A stretch of 64,000 nt of DNA from Hibiscus mutabilis. Its lineage: Eukaryota > Streptophyta > Magnoliopsida > Malvales > Malvaceae. Below are positions 11,640-21,932 of this stretch, in pieces. How positions within the stretch are numbered: position 1 is the stretch's first letter; every line of letters begins with the position of its first letter. A program made the position numbers and the translations under genes. The stretch is from NCBI GenBank assembly GCA_019671005.1, contig CM033745.1, positions 20,140,921-20,204,920 of the forward strand, read 5' to 3'. The notes under the pieces were generated by a model that was not told the DNA's origin, did no database searches, and saw only the letters and a list, made by a program, of their open reading frames with translations.

Positions 11640-12350
11640 TTGGGTGACTGTGGTGGAAAGTAAAAAGATAGAAAAATATGCACCACGATTTAGAATGATT
11701 CGGCTTTCTAACCAAAGCCTACATTCAGTACCTTAGCTTCCTACTAAGAATTTCAACAATTTACTAAGAATTATTCCCCTTTTCAAGGCTTAAGAAGCAA
11801 ACCTTATAACCTAGACTCGACCCACTAAGTCTAGTAACCAAAGCTCACAAACCGAACTTTGGGAACACTCTTAAACAAGAGAATTAATAGCAAACTGAAA
11901 TCCTTCTCTAAAGGTGTTTGTTTGCACTCTAAAACACTCACCCAAATCCTAATATACTTGAGCATACATTGATATTTAAGCTCAACAAGTGTAGTCTATA
12001 CAAGCATGGGAAATTTAAGCACTAAGACTTGATTACAATCATTTTAATATTGTCAATAAGATCATTAGTCTTCCATAGATGCTTCTTGAAGTCTTTTATA
12101 CTCCCAAATGAGTTTCTAGCCGTTGGAGACCGTTGAGATTGAATTAGAGCCGTTGGGCCTTTATTTCTCGCAATAAATGTTGTTTTAGAGTAGTCAGTAT
12201 CGGTACGTGGGTAGCCGCATCGGTATTGGTTCTTCAGAAACTAGCCATTGAAGCTTAATGCAGCCTCTGCCTATCGATACGCCTTTGGTGCGTATCGGTA
12301 TATGAGATTGGTACGCCACTGTACTGTATCAGTACGGTCGTGATAAAAAT
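11640..12350 (-). repeat. copia-type LTR-like sequence
   Basis: Read on the minus strand, this has a plausible LTR layout. First comes a cluster of TATCGGTACG-type motifs (12190-12350), then CAACGGTCTCCAACGG, a TATAAAAGACTTC TATA-like box, and a downstream GAATGTAGGCTTTGG and AAAGCCGAATCATTCTAAATC stretch of the kind seen in plant copia LTRs. The ends were not fixed and no coding region follows. It resembles the plus-strand sequence at 19560-20590 in organisation. Confidence 0.5.
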
Positions 12351-12524
12351 AAGAGTTTGGCTACTTTTAAATATTTTAAAGTCTTCCAAAACCTTATGAA
12401 AACGTCTCAAACTTATTTTCAAGTTGTTTGGACTTAAAATAATTTTCGAAATCTTTTCAATTTAGTCCAAAACTATTTTTTCAATTTTTCTATCAAAATA
12501 AATATTCTAACACAATTTTTTCTA

Positions 12525-12955
12525 ACACAATTTTTGCATGTTTTGTCATTTGGCTCCCTATTCTTTTTTTGGAGCAAACTACCCAACATTTTAATTTGGT
12601 CTAAATATGCCCCTATTGAATGGAAATTGCCAGTCAACTGACGGTCAACGGATGATATTGACTGAACTTGTCACGTGTTAAGATTTGTTGACGTGTCAAC
12701 ATCATATTCGCCACGTGTCACCATCCGTTTCGGCCATGTGTCACCATAAAGAAGGGTATAACAATTTTTTTAAATCTGACATGGCATATGTCAAGTCAAC
12801 AAATCTTAACGCGTGGCAAATCCAGTCAGAATCAGCCGTTGATCGTCAGTTTCCATCCAACATGGACATATTTGGACCAAATTGAAACGTTGGGGGTTTG
12901 TTTGCTCTAAAAAAAGAATAGGATGTCAAATCACAAAACATGCAAACATTGAGGA
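12525..12955. mobile_element. foldback (Mutator-like) MITE 1
   Basis: Arms of about 165 bp (12529-12694 and 12795-12952) are reverse complements with scattered mismatches. Both carry TTTGCATGTTTTGT, CCTATTCTTTTTT, AGAGCAAA or GGAGCAAA, CAATTTGGTC and GTTAAGATTTGTTGAC. The spacer is about 100 bp. No transposase is present. Long terminal inverted repeats suit a Mutator-type non-autonomous element, but I did not find a 9-bp target duplication. Confidence 0.75.
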
Positions 12956-12964
12956 CATCTTTTT

Positions 12965-13470
12965 GCCTTTATATTTTAAATCACTAAATTTAACATTCAC
13001 TTTTATTTATCACAAACCTTTAATTTAATCAAATTATATCATTTAACTTTAATTATTAATAAACTAAGCCACTTATACTAACATCATTAAATAATTCTAA
13101 CGAAAATTGAAATTGATACTTTTACTTAACATATTTTCTACGTATCATCATCAAATAATGTTTAATTGATAATTTTAAGAATTTTTTGAAACAATTCATT
13201 TAAATGAATTCGAAAGAAAAATAAATAAATTTATTATAAATCCTAACAATAAATATTTAAATTGTTAATTAAACATTATTTATTGATGATATGTTAAATA
13301 AAAGTGTCAATTTTAATTTTTTCCTTTAGAATTATTTAATGGTGTCAATATAAGTGATTTGGTTTATAAATAATAAAATTTGAATGATATAATTTGATTA
13401 AATTAAAGATTTGTAATGTAAATAAAAGTAGATCTAAGTTTAGAGATCTAAAATGTAAATAAAAGTTGGT
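12965..13470. mobile_element. foldback MITE 2
   Basis: Arms of about 200 bp (12967-13170 and 13262-13468) are inverted copies. Shared strings include CTTTAATTTAATCAAATTAT, CATTAAATAATTCTAA and TAAATAATGTTTAATT. It starts about 10 bp after foldback MITE 1 ends. It is very AT-rich with no coding capacity. Confidence 0.75.
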
Positions 13471-14629
13471 ACTAAATAGCTGTTTTAAAATGAAAGTGCT
13501 TTGTAGCAGTTTTTGGCAGTTTCTAAAAAACTTTTCAACAATTTTTTTTTGTCACCGCTAGAGGTTTTTAGCCGTTTGTTGGTTTTTTTATACGCAGATA
13601 AATAAAATTTTTATCATTGTTGATAAATACTCTTTTTATGTTTTTTAAGTTTATTTTTATGTTTTTTTATTTTGCTTTGACAGATTTATACTATATTTGC
13701 TTATTGGCATTTTTTTGTCTGCTTGTATGGTAGTTCATTCATCTGCTTCTATGACAGTTTTAGTCTGCCTTTGTGATAGTGTTGTCATCTTTTTTATTAG
13801 TTTAATGTTCGCAGGACGAGTATCAATTAAGCGTTTTTAGCAGCGAAGATCGGTGGTCTATGATGTTTTTGATTTTCTTTTGTAGTTTTACCGATATGTC
13901 AAGAATTAACCACGAAAAGATTTGTATCTTCATAGAACGTTCTGTTTAAAGTAGTTGATTGTTGAATTTCTTTCAAAGACTATGTGCAAATTTTTGAAAG
14001 TGATGAGTTTTGCTCTTTAATATCTTTCACATTCTTTTAAATTTATTATATTTATATTAAAATTTTTAATATTTACAGTGTGATTTATTGTACTCCTTTT
14101 TACTTTAGTTACAATTCAGTATAATTTATATATTTCAAAAAGAAAGGCAGTTGGTTTTCGTTGGGGTTCAAGTTCACAAGCTTATTTTCACTAATAAAGC
14201 ATACACATGTAAATCTGGTCAAATGAAAGTCAAACAATTGTTAGTTTTTTGTTTTTGTTTTTTTCATTTGATGAATTTTATTTATGGTTAATTACGAATA
14301 TTGTATATGTTTATTATGTATCTTTTTTAAGAAGGAATAAAATAAAATTTGACATTTAAGATTAAATTATAAACTATTAAAATTATGTGAGTTTATTTTT
14401 TAAAATTATGATCAAAATAAAAAAATGTAAAATTTGAGATTTTAATTTTTTATTATATCAATTTATATTAATTATCCCACAATCTCTTGTTCAATAAATA
14501 ACAACCGATCAATTTGTTAGTTTTTATTTAAGTTGGATGGCCGTTGTCAGAGGACTATTAATATAATTTATCATGCACAATAATAATCATTAAGATCAAC
14601 AACATTTAAGGGGTTAAATATGGAGAAAA
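13471..14629. other. AT-rich stretch without identified genes
   Basis: A T-rich segment at 13540-13980 could be part of an old retroelement leader or UTR, but I see no domain or boundary. Confidence 0.4.
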
Positions 14630-14797
14630 AGTTTAATACGCGGTCGTGTAAATAAATGTTTACACGTACTTTTTAAATTTAGAGTTAGGAGTTTAGTTTA
14701 GGATTAAAAGTTTAGGGATTTAAATTGTAGGATTTGAAATTTAAGGTTAGTGTTTAAAAGTTTAATACACGGTCGTGTAAATAAATGTTTACACATA
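14630..14797. repeat. pair of short direct repeats
   Basis: AGTTTAATACGCGGTCGTGT followed by AAATAAATGTTTACAC occurs at about 14630-14666 and again, with one change, at about 14759-14795. The sequence between contains TTTAGG-type repeats. Origin unknown. Confidence 0.6.
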
Positions 14798-14801
14798 CAT
14801 A

Positions 14802-15179
14802 CAGGAACGGAACCGTGATTCCCTACGAGGAGAATAAGTTGCTTAATTTTAAAATGAATAAAGTGTTAAAAAATAATAAATTATAAATTTAAAGGAGTTA
14901 CGGTTTTATTTTTTTAATTTAAAATTAAAGAACTTAAAAAGTAAGTAAACTAAAAAATTGAGAGTCAAGACTTAGTTTCATTAATTCTAAAATTAACATG
15001 ATCCTAAAAATTAATTAAACCAGGAATTTTAAGAGGAGCAAATACTTAATTACGAAATTTTAAGAGAGACAATAACTTAATTACAATAATTTTAAAATTA
15101 CCAATGACTTAAAATTTAATTAAACCACAAAGTTGGTAGGGCAATTGCCCCTCCCACAGTTAACGTTCACCCGTCCCTG
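14802..15179. mobile_element. hAT-type MITE with 8-bp TSD
   Basis: The 378-bp element starts CAGGAACGGAACC and ends CCGTCCCTG, imperfect inverted termini of the CAGGG(A/G)CGG type seen in plant hAT elements. It is flanked by CATACATA on both sides (14794-14801 and 15180-15187), an exact 8-bp duplication as expected of hAT. No coding capacity. Confidence 0.85.
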
Positions 15180-15211
15180 CATACATATATATAGTTAAGT
15201 TATTTATATAA

Positions 15212-15770
15212 TTTATTTTTTCTCAACCATAAAAGATTATTAACTAAAAGAGATATAAAAAGGAATAAAATGGTACCAAAGGTTCAAACTGCAAACAAGA
15301 CAAAGGAGGCCAAAAAGTAATACAACACATTTCAAAGATAAAACAAAATAAATAAATAAATATGTTAAAGGTTTCTAATAATTTATAATTTTTTTATATT
15401 ATATTTTTGTGGAATTGAGTTCATGCATTAGTTTTATTTACAAATTTTAATCATTTTCTTAACTTATGTTCAATTTTCTTATCAATTATTGAATTATCGT
15501 CTATAAATGAGTGAAATAACGTTTATTTTTGTTGCCCTCCCGGTTTTTTGGAGCTTTGTCCTTATTAATCTTAATCGATCCGCGTCGCACACTTAGCTTT
15601 GGTGGGTGAGTCTCCCAATAAGAATTTTTGCATACACAAGGCCTCGAGCTCAAGACCTGCTTAAGCGATTTCATGTTGCATACCACTTAGACCGACCCTT
15701 TTAGTAGCGAAATAACGTTTTTAGTCTTCTACATTTTTAACTTTCATAAATTTTAATATTAAAGTTAAAC
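15212..15770 (-). repeat. retroelement tail, copy 1 (with SINE inside)
   Basis: This segment matches 39819-40137. Both begin on the plus strand with TTTTTTCTC(A/G)ACCATAAAA (on the minus strand, a LINE-like end with an A run) and share ATGG(T/C)ACCAAAGG and CTATAAA(T/A). Copy 1 is interrupted by a SINE-like insertion at 15525-15708 that copy 2 lacks. Confidence 0.7.
15525..15708 (-). mobile_element. SINE-like element with TSD
   Basis: On the minus strand it begins GGGTCGGTCTAAGTGGTATG, compatible with a polymerase III A box, followed about 30 bases later by GGTCTTGAGCTC, a B-box-like string, and ends in an A-rich tail. It is flanked by GAAATAACGTTT on both sides (15513-15524 and 15709-15720), extendable to 15 bp with one mismatch. 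The paralogous sequence at 40080-40130 runs straight through the site without the insert. Confidence 0.75.
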
Positions 15771-16129
15771 AAACAATAGGAAATAGACATACTTTTAAAT
15801 AAAAATAATATGTGAAAAAATATAGTGTAAAATCTAAAATTTAAATGTTAAAATTAGCGCATTTAAACATAAACAAAACACATATAAAAAAACAAAGAAA
15901 GAAGGGTCCCTATAACCATGCCCAGAATAATTTTATTTTTAAAATATCTATTATAACAAACTTAATAAGACAATAACTAATCTTTCGCGTTCTGTTAATC
16001 TATATAAAAATAAATATTGATCAAAAAATTTTAAGTTACTTTATGTCCATAACGAAAAATTGAATCTTCTACCACTAATTATAACAACCCAAATTTCCCC
16101 TCAATAATTGCTAATAATTTGATAATAAA

Positions 16130-16310
16130 ATAATAATTTCCCAATGTTCATGTTCAATGAATTGATCTAATCTATGTTTAATTGATAATAAATAATAATT
16201 GCAGTCTAACATGTTTTTCTAATGTTCCATGCTCAATGCATAAGCAAGTACAAACGCAGAAAAAGATAACATCGTTTAAATAAATAATGTGGCCATAATA
16301 ACACCTTTGA
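16130..16310 (+). repeat. third, promoter-only fragment of the lipase locus
   Basis: The stretch with CAATGAATTGAT, AACATGTTTTTCTAATGTTC, ACAAACGCAGAAAA and TTTAAATAAATAATGTG matches the upstream region of both lipase pseudogenes (41595-41775 and 8690-8925). Similarity ends at ATAACACCT, before the TATA box, so no coding sequence is included. Confidence 0.85.
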
Positions 16311-17540
16311 AGAATGTCACATCGAAGAGTTGGTAAAGAAAACCCTAACTCTTTACAGATTTCCTTTAGTCCTTAGTTTATATATTTTAACTTTTTAAAA
16401 TTAATTATTATGTAATCTTTATAATTAGATTTAAATTAGTAGATAATGAATTAAATATTAAATTTGATGATTAGATTTGGTAAACAATATTTTAAGTCAA
16501 AATTAAAATTTTGAATCACTTTTAGAGGTTTGATCGGTCAAATATGTTAATGTGGATGTTGATAAACAAAAAATTATAACAGTGGATTAGAGTTGTATAG
16601 ATTTTTTTATCCTTAATAATTACGAAAAAATATCTAAATATGCTTTTGAAGTAAAACATATTATCATATATAATTTAAATAATTGTTTTCCTCCAAATAT
16701 ATGAGATTAGTACATATGCTTCAAATATCATTTAAATTGATTAATTAATTAAATTGTATTAAAAAAATTATATAAATAAGAAATTAATATATAGATCCTT
16801 CAAATATGTTTAGTAATGTTATATTAACAAATAATTTTTATAATATAGATACAAAATATTGATAAGTAATAAACTATTCAAACAAGTATTGAATATAACC
16901 ACGTCTTTATATATCGTATATAAAATAGTACTCTGCTAATGTAATTCGCTATCAGTTATCCGCTAATTATCAAACATAACATGTATAAAAGTAAAGTTTA
17001 AAATTGATAGAAGAAAAAAAAAGTCTGCTGTATTTTTATTTCTCACTTCACTGAGATATTTATACAAGTGAAAATGTAACAAGAATAGAAACCAACTCTT
17101 TTAAATATAAAGTAAATCAAAACAATAAATCAAATAGACAATTTAAAATACAAAGTAATAGAATTTTAAAATTCAAACTATTGTAACAACTTCCCAAATT
17201 TGCAAGATTTGATAAAGTCTTACGTTAAAAACCACCACAAACATATTGTTTTTAAGGGCAATAAAGAACTATTTGTTCATCTAATGGGTAAGGTCTAACA
17301 TTAGAATATTTACGTCGTAAATAGAGTAAAATGATTTGAGAGTTATGTCCATAATGAACATCTCATATACGATCTGGATTAATTAAATGTGATATTTTTT
17401 TTACTCAACAAATGATGATTTATTAAAGGTTTAAAAAAACTTTTTTTTATCCTAAATAAAATAAAAGAGTACACCCAACTAAATAACGCTAAAATACAAT
17501 CATAATTAACAGAGGCGAATGCCTAACAAGACTACTTCTG
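16311..17540. other. AT-rich intergenic stretch
   Basis: No coding sequence or recognisable element is visible. Confidence 0.4.
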
Positions 17541-17870
17541 TTTTTTTTTTGCTCGGCAGAATATTTTTATTATAGATAATTCGAAATTGTATGTCTCAAT
17601 AAAAACGTCTCTAAACCTAGAGTGGGAGATGCACAACTGCAACGAAAAAACACCCCTGAACACATAATAAAGAGTCTACCAAAAACTTATAATGAGTTAA
17701 GAAACAGATAACCCACTCAAACAACAGAAAATCTCCCTCATACCAGACTACTGTTCATGCCGTCACCTTGTCTTCATCTCTCACAAATATAAATCAGCTC
17801 CAGGGCAAATTAAAACCAGACCATGTGATCTGAGGAAATTACCACCACGTCTTTAATAGTCCAGGTATGC
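17541..17870 (-). mobile_element. probable LINE 3' tail
   Basis: On the minus strand the sequence ends ATAATAAAAATATTCTGCCGAGC followed by a run of ten A (T at 17541-17550), like a LINE 3' UTR with poly(A). The upstream extent is uncertain, there are no coding motifs, and I found no target duplication. Confidence 0.4.
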
Positions 17871-19559
17871 GTCACCTAGTGCCGCAGCATAGGTGCAAGC
17901 ATACACATTGATAACTGAAAGTGCCGAGTATCGAATCTCTATAGCATGATAAATAGATGACCTGGAATGCTATTGGATGTAAAGTTTGGTGCAACAAAAA
18001 TAAATGTCAAATAAAAAGTGTGGTGTGATCTACGAGCATAAAAGTAAATAAATTAAAATCAATAATGTGATGTCTGCAACCTGCAAAAGTCTCGACATAA
18101 AATAAATGAATGCTTGGATGAAATAATGAATGCATGCATGAATGTTGCTGCTACAATCGCTACACTCTCAACACTTTACTATAAGAGATTATTTCCTCTC
18201 AAGATATAATCGGAAGGTAAGTATTAATCAATCTCTCGAAGTCTAGAATCTCAAAGATGCAACTCTCATTACATTCAAAGGCATGAAAAAACTCTTAATG
18301 ATTTGTAAATCTGGGCTTCTCGCGAAGTCACCAAACCATAATGAGCAACTTTCTTTAACACTCATTAATGAAGCATATATTGTAAAGCGATAAAAAATTT
18401 AACATCAAATGTGAAGAAACAATTAAACTTAAAAGTAAATATGAAATATCTCAAAATTATCTATAACATACATTGATTAAAACATCAAGAAATAAATCCG
18501 TAAATATGTCTCTCGATTAAAAATAAAATTTAAACTTGACTGGCCAGAATTTTCATGCTCAGCGACAGCTTTCTCTCGGAATGAAATGCCGAAATTGATG
18601 CTTTGTTGATCGACTTTGATGGAGGATGAAAGAAACTCGAAAACTTGGTGGAAAAGTGACATAATTCTGTGAGTGAAGGATAAATCCGCTAGGTCATTCT
18701 AACCCTTGATTTGCAAGGATTATAACCTCTTAAATTCCTCTTCTCTTTTCTTTTTTTTCTTCTAATCAGATACGAGCATAAAAAATTAACATGATAATCA
18801 AAAAGATATAAAGACCGCTAACGAGTTCGTTATGTACGTATAGATTTACAATATGCTTATGAAAAATTGGCTAAGTATGGACGCGTCGAACATCGTGACC
18901 ACATTTCTGGAAGCATTAGTCCCAGTCTGAACCTGTCATGTCAAGACAGTAACTAACAAAACACTGACAGTGGAGTCACAACAATGTCGAAGCATTTATA
19001 AACTCATTTCAGCTCAAAAACTCACAAAAAGCATATAAGCTAAAGACAAATAAATGAATGGGATGCAAACTAAGACATTTATATGCAAAACACAAAGAAA
19101 AATACCAAAGTACAAGGTAAATCAAGGTCAAAAGAGGTACACATATAATTTTTTTTGGGGAGTTATCAGTTACATGAACTAATTAATTTACTCATTTTTG
19201 TTATATGAACCAATTAACCTTGATACATGCACCTACAAGATTAACTTTGATTTATTACAGTTACATGTATATTAAATTTTGATTAAAAAAACTCATGCAT
19301 AAAGTACGAAATATTTTTGTATATTAATAAAATATCTATTTATCTATAAACTAGTAATTTTGATAAAATATCTTGATTGATTTTGCTCAAGGCCAACAGA
19401 GCATCTAATAATTCTGTTAAACCTATATTTGATTTTATTATAACAAAGATTAAATTGTAAAACAAATAAATTTTTAAAGTACTTAAGTTTACTCACAAAA
19501 TTAACAAGTATTTGAACCTAGGATATTTTCTAAGTAAACTTTTGAGTTCCCAAACATTT
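17871..19559. other. unassigned stretch
   Basis: 17870-18760 has a texture like noncoding sequence of old gypsy elements (AAGCATACAC, TATCGAATCTC), but I cannot place it in a family. 18760-19560 shows nothing recognisable. Confidence 0.3.
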
Positions 19560-20590
19560 TTTAAGTGTTTTGGTACTCAACTAGCCAATTTGGTAACTGG
19601 GTACCGGTACGGCCTATGACGTACTGGTACGAGTTTTTGTTACCCAAAATTATTTTATACTTAATGGTTTACGAGTACCGGCACAACTATACTCGTACCA
19701 GTACGACTCTTTGAAACAGTAACCAAATTATGCTACGAGTACGGGGTTTAATAATTTTAAATTGGGTTTTCGACTGTTAGACTTGTGAACCAATTTTTAA
19801 ACATTGTAATATTAGTACCAATACAGCTATACACGTACCATTATGGTGTTTTAACCAAATATTCTAAAGATTTTAGTGAGTAAAATGAGTACCGGTACGG
19901 CACGGCTCGTACCGATACCCTTTGTTAATTCTTCACTCCGTACCGATATGCTTACCCGCATACCGATACCCATTTGTTGCAACGACTCTTTCTTCTTTTG
20001 GCAAATATTGATATGAGTGCTCATGTATCGATACCCTATGTTGCCAGACAACATTTATTGGAGGGAAAATGCAGCCCAACTACTCTATTAAATATCCCAA
20101 CTACCCAAATGGCTAAAATCAATGCAGTGGTACAAAATCAAGTCTCCAAAGCTTCTTCAACAACAAGTCAACAATTCTAAAGCATTCAAGCACATATCCA
20201 ACTTCTTTGAGCTCAATTTGTCAAATTCTTGTAACACACTTGAGTGTTTTTCATTGTAATCTTTTTATTCAAGTGTGCGGGGGGTTTTGAACTTTATCTG
20301 TGCAAACAAGGTTTTTTAGTGTTTGCTTATTTGTATTCATCCTTTAGGGAAAGGGATCACCAGACTTTGGGATATAAGTTTAGGTTTGTGAGGTTGTTTC
20401 CTTTAGCTGAAAAGGAAAGACAAATTTAGTGAATTTGTGAAAATTTTTAGTGTGAATAGTTAAGGTAGTGGATGTAAACCTTGTTGAGAATGTTGAACCA
20501 CTATAAATTTCTTGTCTCATTTTATTGCTTTTACAATTAGCTTTTACCAAATTTTTATATGTCAATTCACCCCTTCTTGGCCAATTCTGT
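19560..20590 (+). repeat. copia-type LTR-like sequence with palindrome cluster
   Basis: A cluster of GTACCGGTACG-type motifs (19600-20040) is followed by CAACAACAAGTCAAC, ACACACTTGAGTGTTT, TAAGGTAGTGGATGTAAACC, GAACCACTATAAATTTCTTG and finally CAATTCACCCCTTCTTGGCC. This order is what I expect near the 3' end of a plant copia 5' LTR and leader. No primer-binding site or gag follows, so it is a solo or truncated LTR. Confidence 0.55.
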
Positions 20591-20757
20591 AAATTGTTCA
20601 ACCCAACGAATTCGAGCATATACTTGTTCAAGAAAAAATAATTCAAGCATATATTCAATAATGAATTTATTACAAGAAACGAACGATCAACATTAGGATT
20701 ATTTCGTAAACAAACATAAGAATAAATTGCAATGATACAACCAATGACTATCATTTT

Positions 20758-20766
20758 AAAACTCTA
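20758..20766. repeat. 9-bp TSD of Mutator-like element, left
   Basis: AAAACTCTA is repeated exactly at 21776-21784. Confidence 0.85.
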
Positions 20767-20914
20767 GGGTAATATATATATCATCCCTTAACTATCTTTT
20801 CACTCTTATTTTAGTCATTCAACTTTTAAAATTTTTAATTTACTAACTAACTTTCAAATTGCTTATGTTTTAGTTACTCCGAATTGTTTTATTATCATTT
20901 TCCTATTACATAAC

Positions 20915-20958
<44 letters not shown>

Positions 20959-21775
20959 TATTATTATTATATTATTATTATTATTATATTATTATTATTA
21001 TTATTATTATTATTAAAATAAAATTATATTTTATTATTATTAAAATAATTTAAATTTTAAAACTTAAAATTTAGAATTATATCACAAATTCATTCTAAAC
21101 GTTAAAACCTAATCCCCAAATTATAATTTCAATCCATAAACCCAAAACCCTCCCCTTCTTCTCCAGCCACAATTTCACCGATCGGGCCTTCACCGTCAGA
21201 CTTTAGGGTGTGGGTCCGGTGAAATGCAACATTTTCGATGAAGCCGGGCAAGATCACCTATTCCCCAAATGTGAGGGAGAGTTCACAATTAGGTTCACTC
21301 ACTGCTATTCAAATTGTTTTCAAAGCTGCTTTAGCTCCAAAAGAAATCCTAGAAAAGCATAAAGTTAGCAATGGAGAGGACCGGTGAATCCATTTGCTTT
21401 TCACAGTGATGAATCCTAATAAGGTGGGGATAAAATATTTTCACAGTGCTTTCACACCGGTGAGGGTGCAGTTGAAGAAGAAAGGAGGTTTTGGAGTTTA
21501 TGGATTGAGATTATAATTTGATTTAGAGTTTGGTATATAATTTTAAAATTTTTATTTAATAATAATAAAATATGATTTTATTTTTATTTTAAATTCTTTT
21601 TGTATTTGATAATAATAATAAATGTCATGTTATCAGAAAATAATAATAAAATAATTTAGAGTGACTAAAATAGAAAAAAATTCAAAGTTTAACTAGTAAA
21701 TTAAAAAATTTGAAAGTTGAGCGATCAAAATAAAAGTGAAAAAATAACTGAGTGATAAAATGGTACAATTTATCC
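20767..21775. mobile_element. non-autonomous Mutator-like element
   Basis: The element is 1,009 bp. The left end reads GGGTAATATATATATCATC, and the right end, reverse-complemented, reads GGATAAATTGTACCATTTTA. The two arms then share CACT(C/T)TTATTTT, CAACTTT(T/C)AAA and TTTTTAATTTACTA over about 190 bp. Long inverted termini plus a 9-bp duplication (AAAACTCTA) are the Mutator signature. The GC-richer interior (21120-21500) has no ORF I recognise and could be captured sequence. No transposase is present. Confidence 0.88.
20917..21040. repeat. (ATT)n microsatellite
   Basis: An interrupted run of ATT/TTA triplets lies inside the left arm of the Mutator-like element. Confidence 0.95.
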
Positions 21776-21784
21776 AAAACTCTA
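21776..21784. repeat. 9-bp TSD of Mutator-like element, right
   Basis: Exact copy of AAAACTCTA at 20758-20766. Confidence 0.85.
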
Positions 21785-21932
21785 TAAACAGGAGCACTAA
21801 GAAATTTAAATCTAAAATTTCAACATCGATCTTTAATCTAAATACCAAATACGAAACCCACAAAATTAGGGACGAATCAATTCAGAAAATAAAAAATATA
21901 TTCTCAGTTATTTAACATGAAAAGAAGCTGGT

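Noticed and set aside
17541..17760. Target duplication AGACTACT for the LINE tail
   Set aside because: The 8-bp match does not abut the poly(A) end cleanly and is too short to trust.
17870..17960. tRNA or SINE on the plus strand near GAGTATCGAATCTC
   Set aside because: A B-box-like string is present, but no matching A box, acceptor stem or target duplication could be found.
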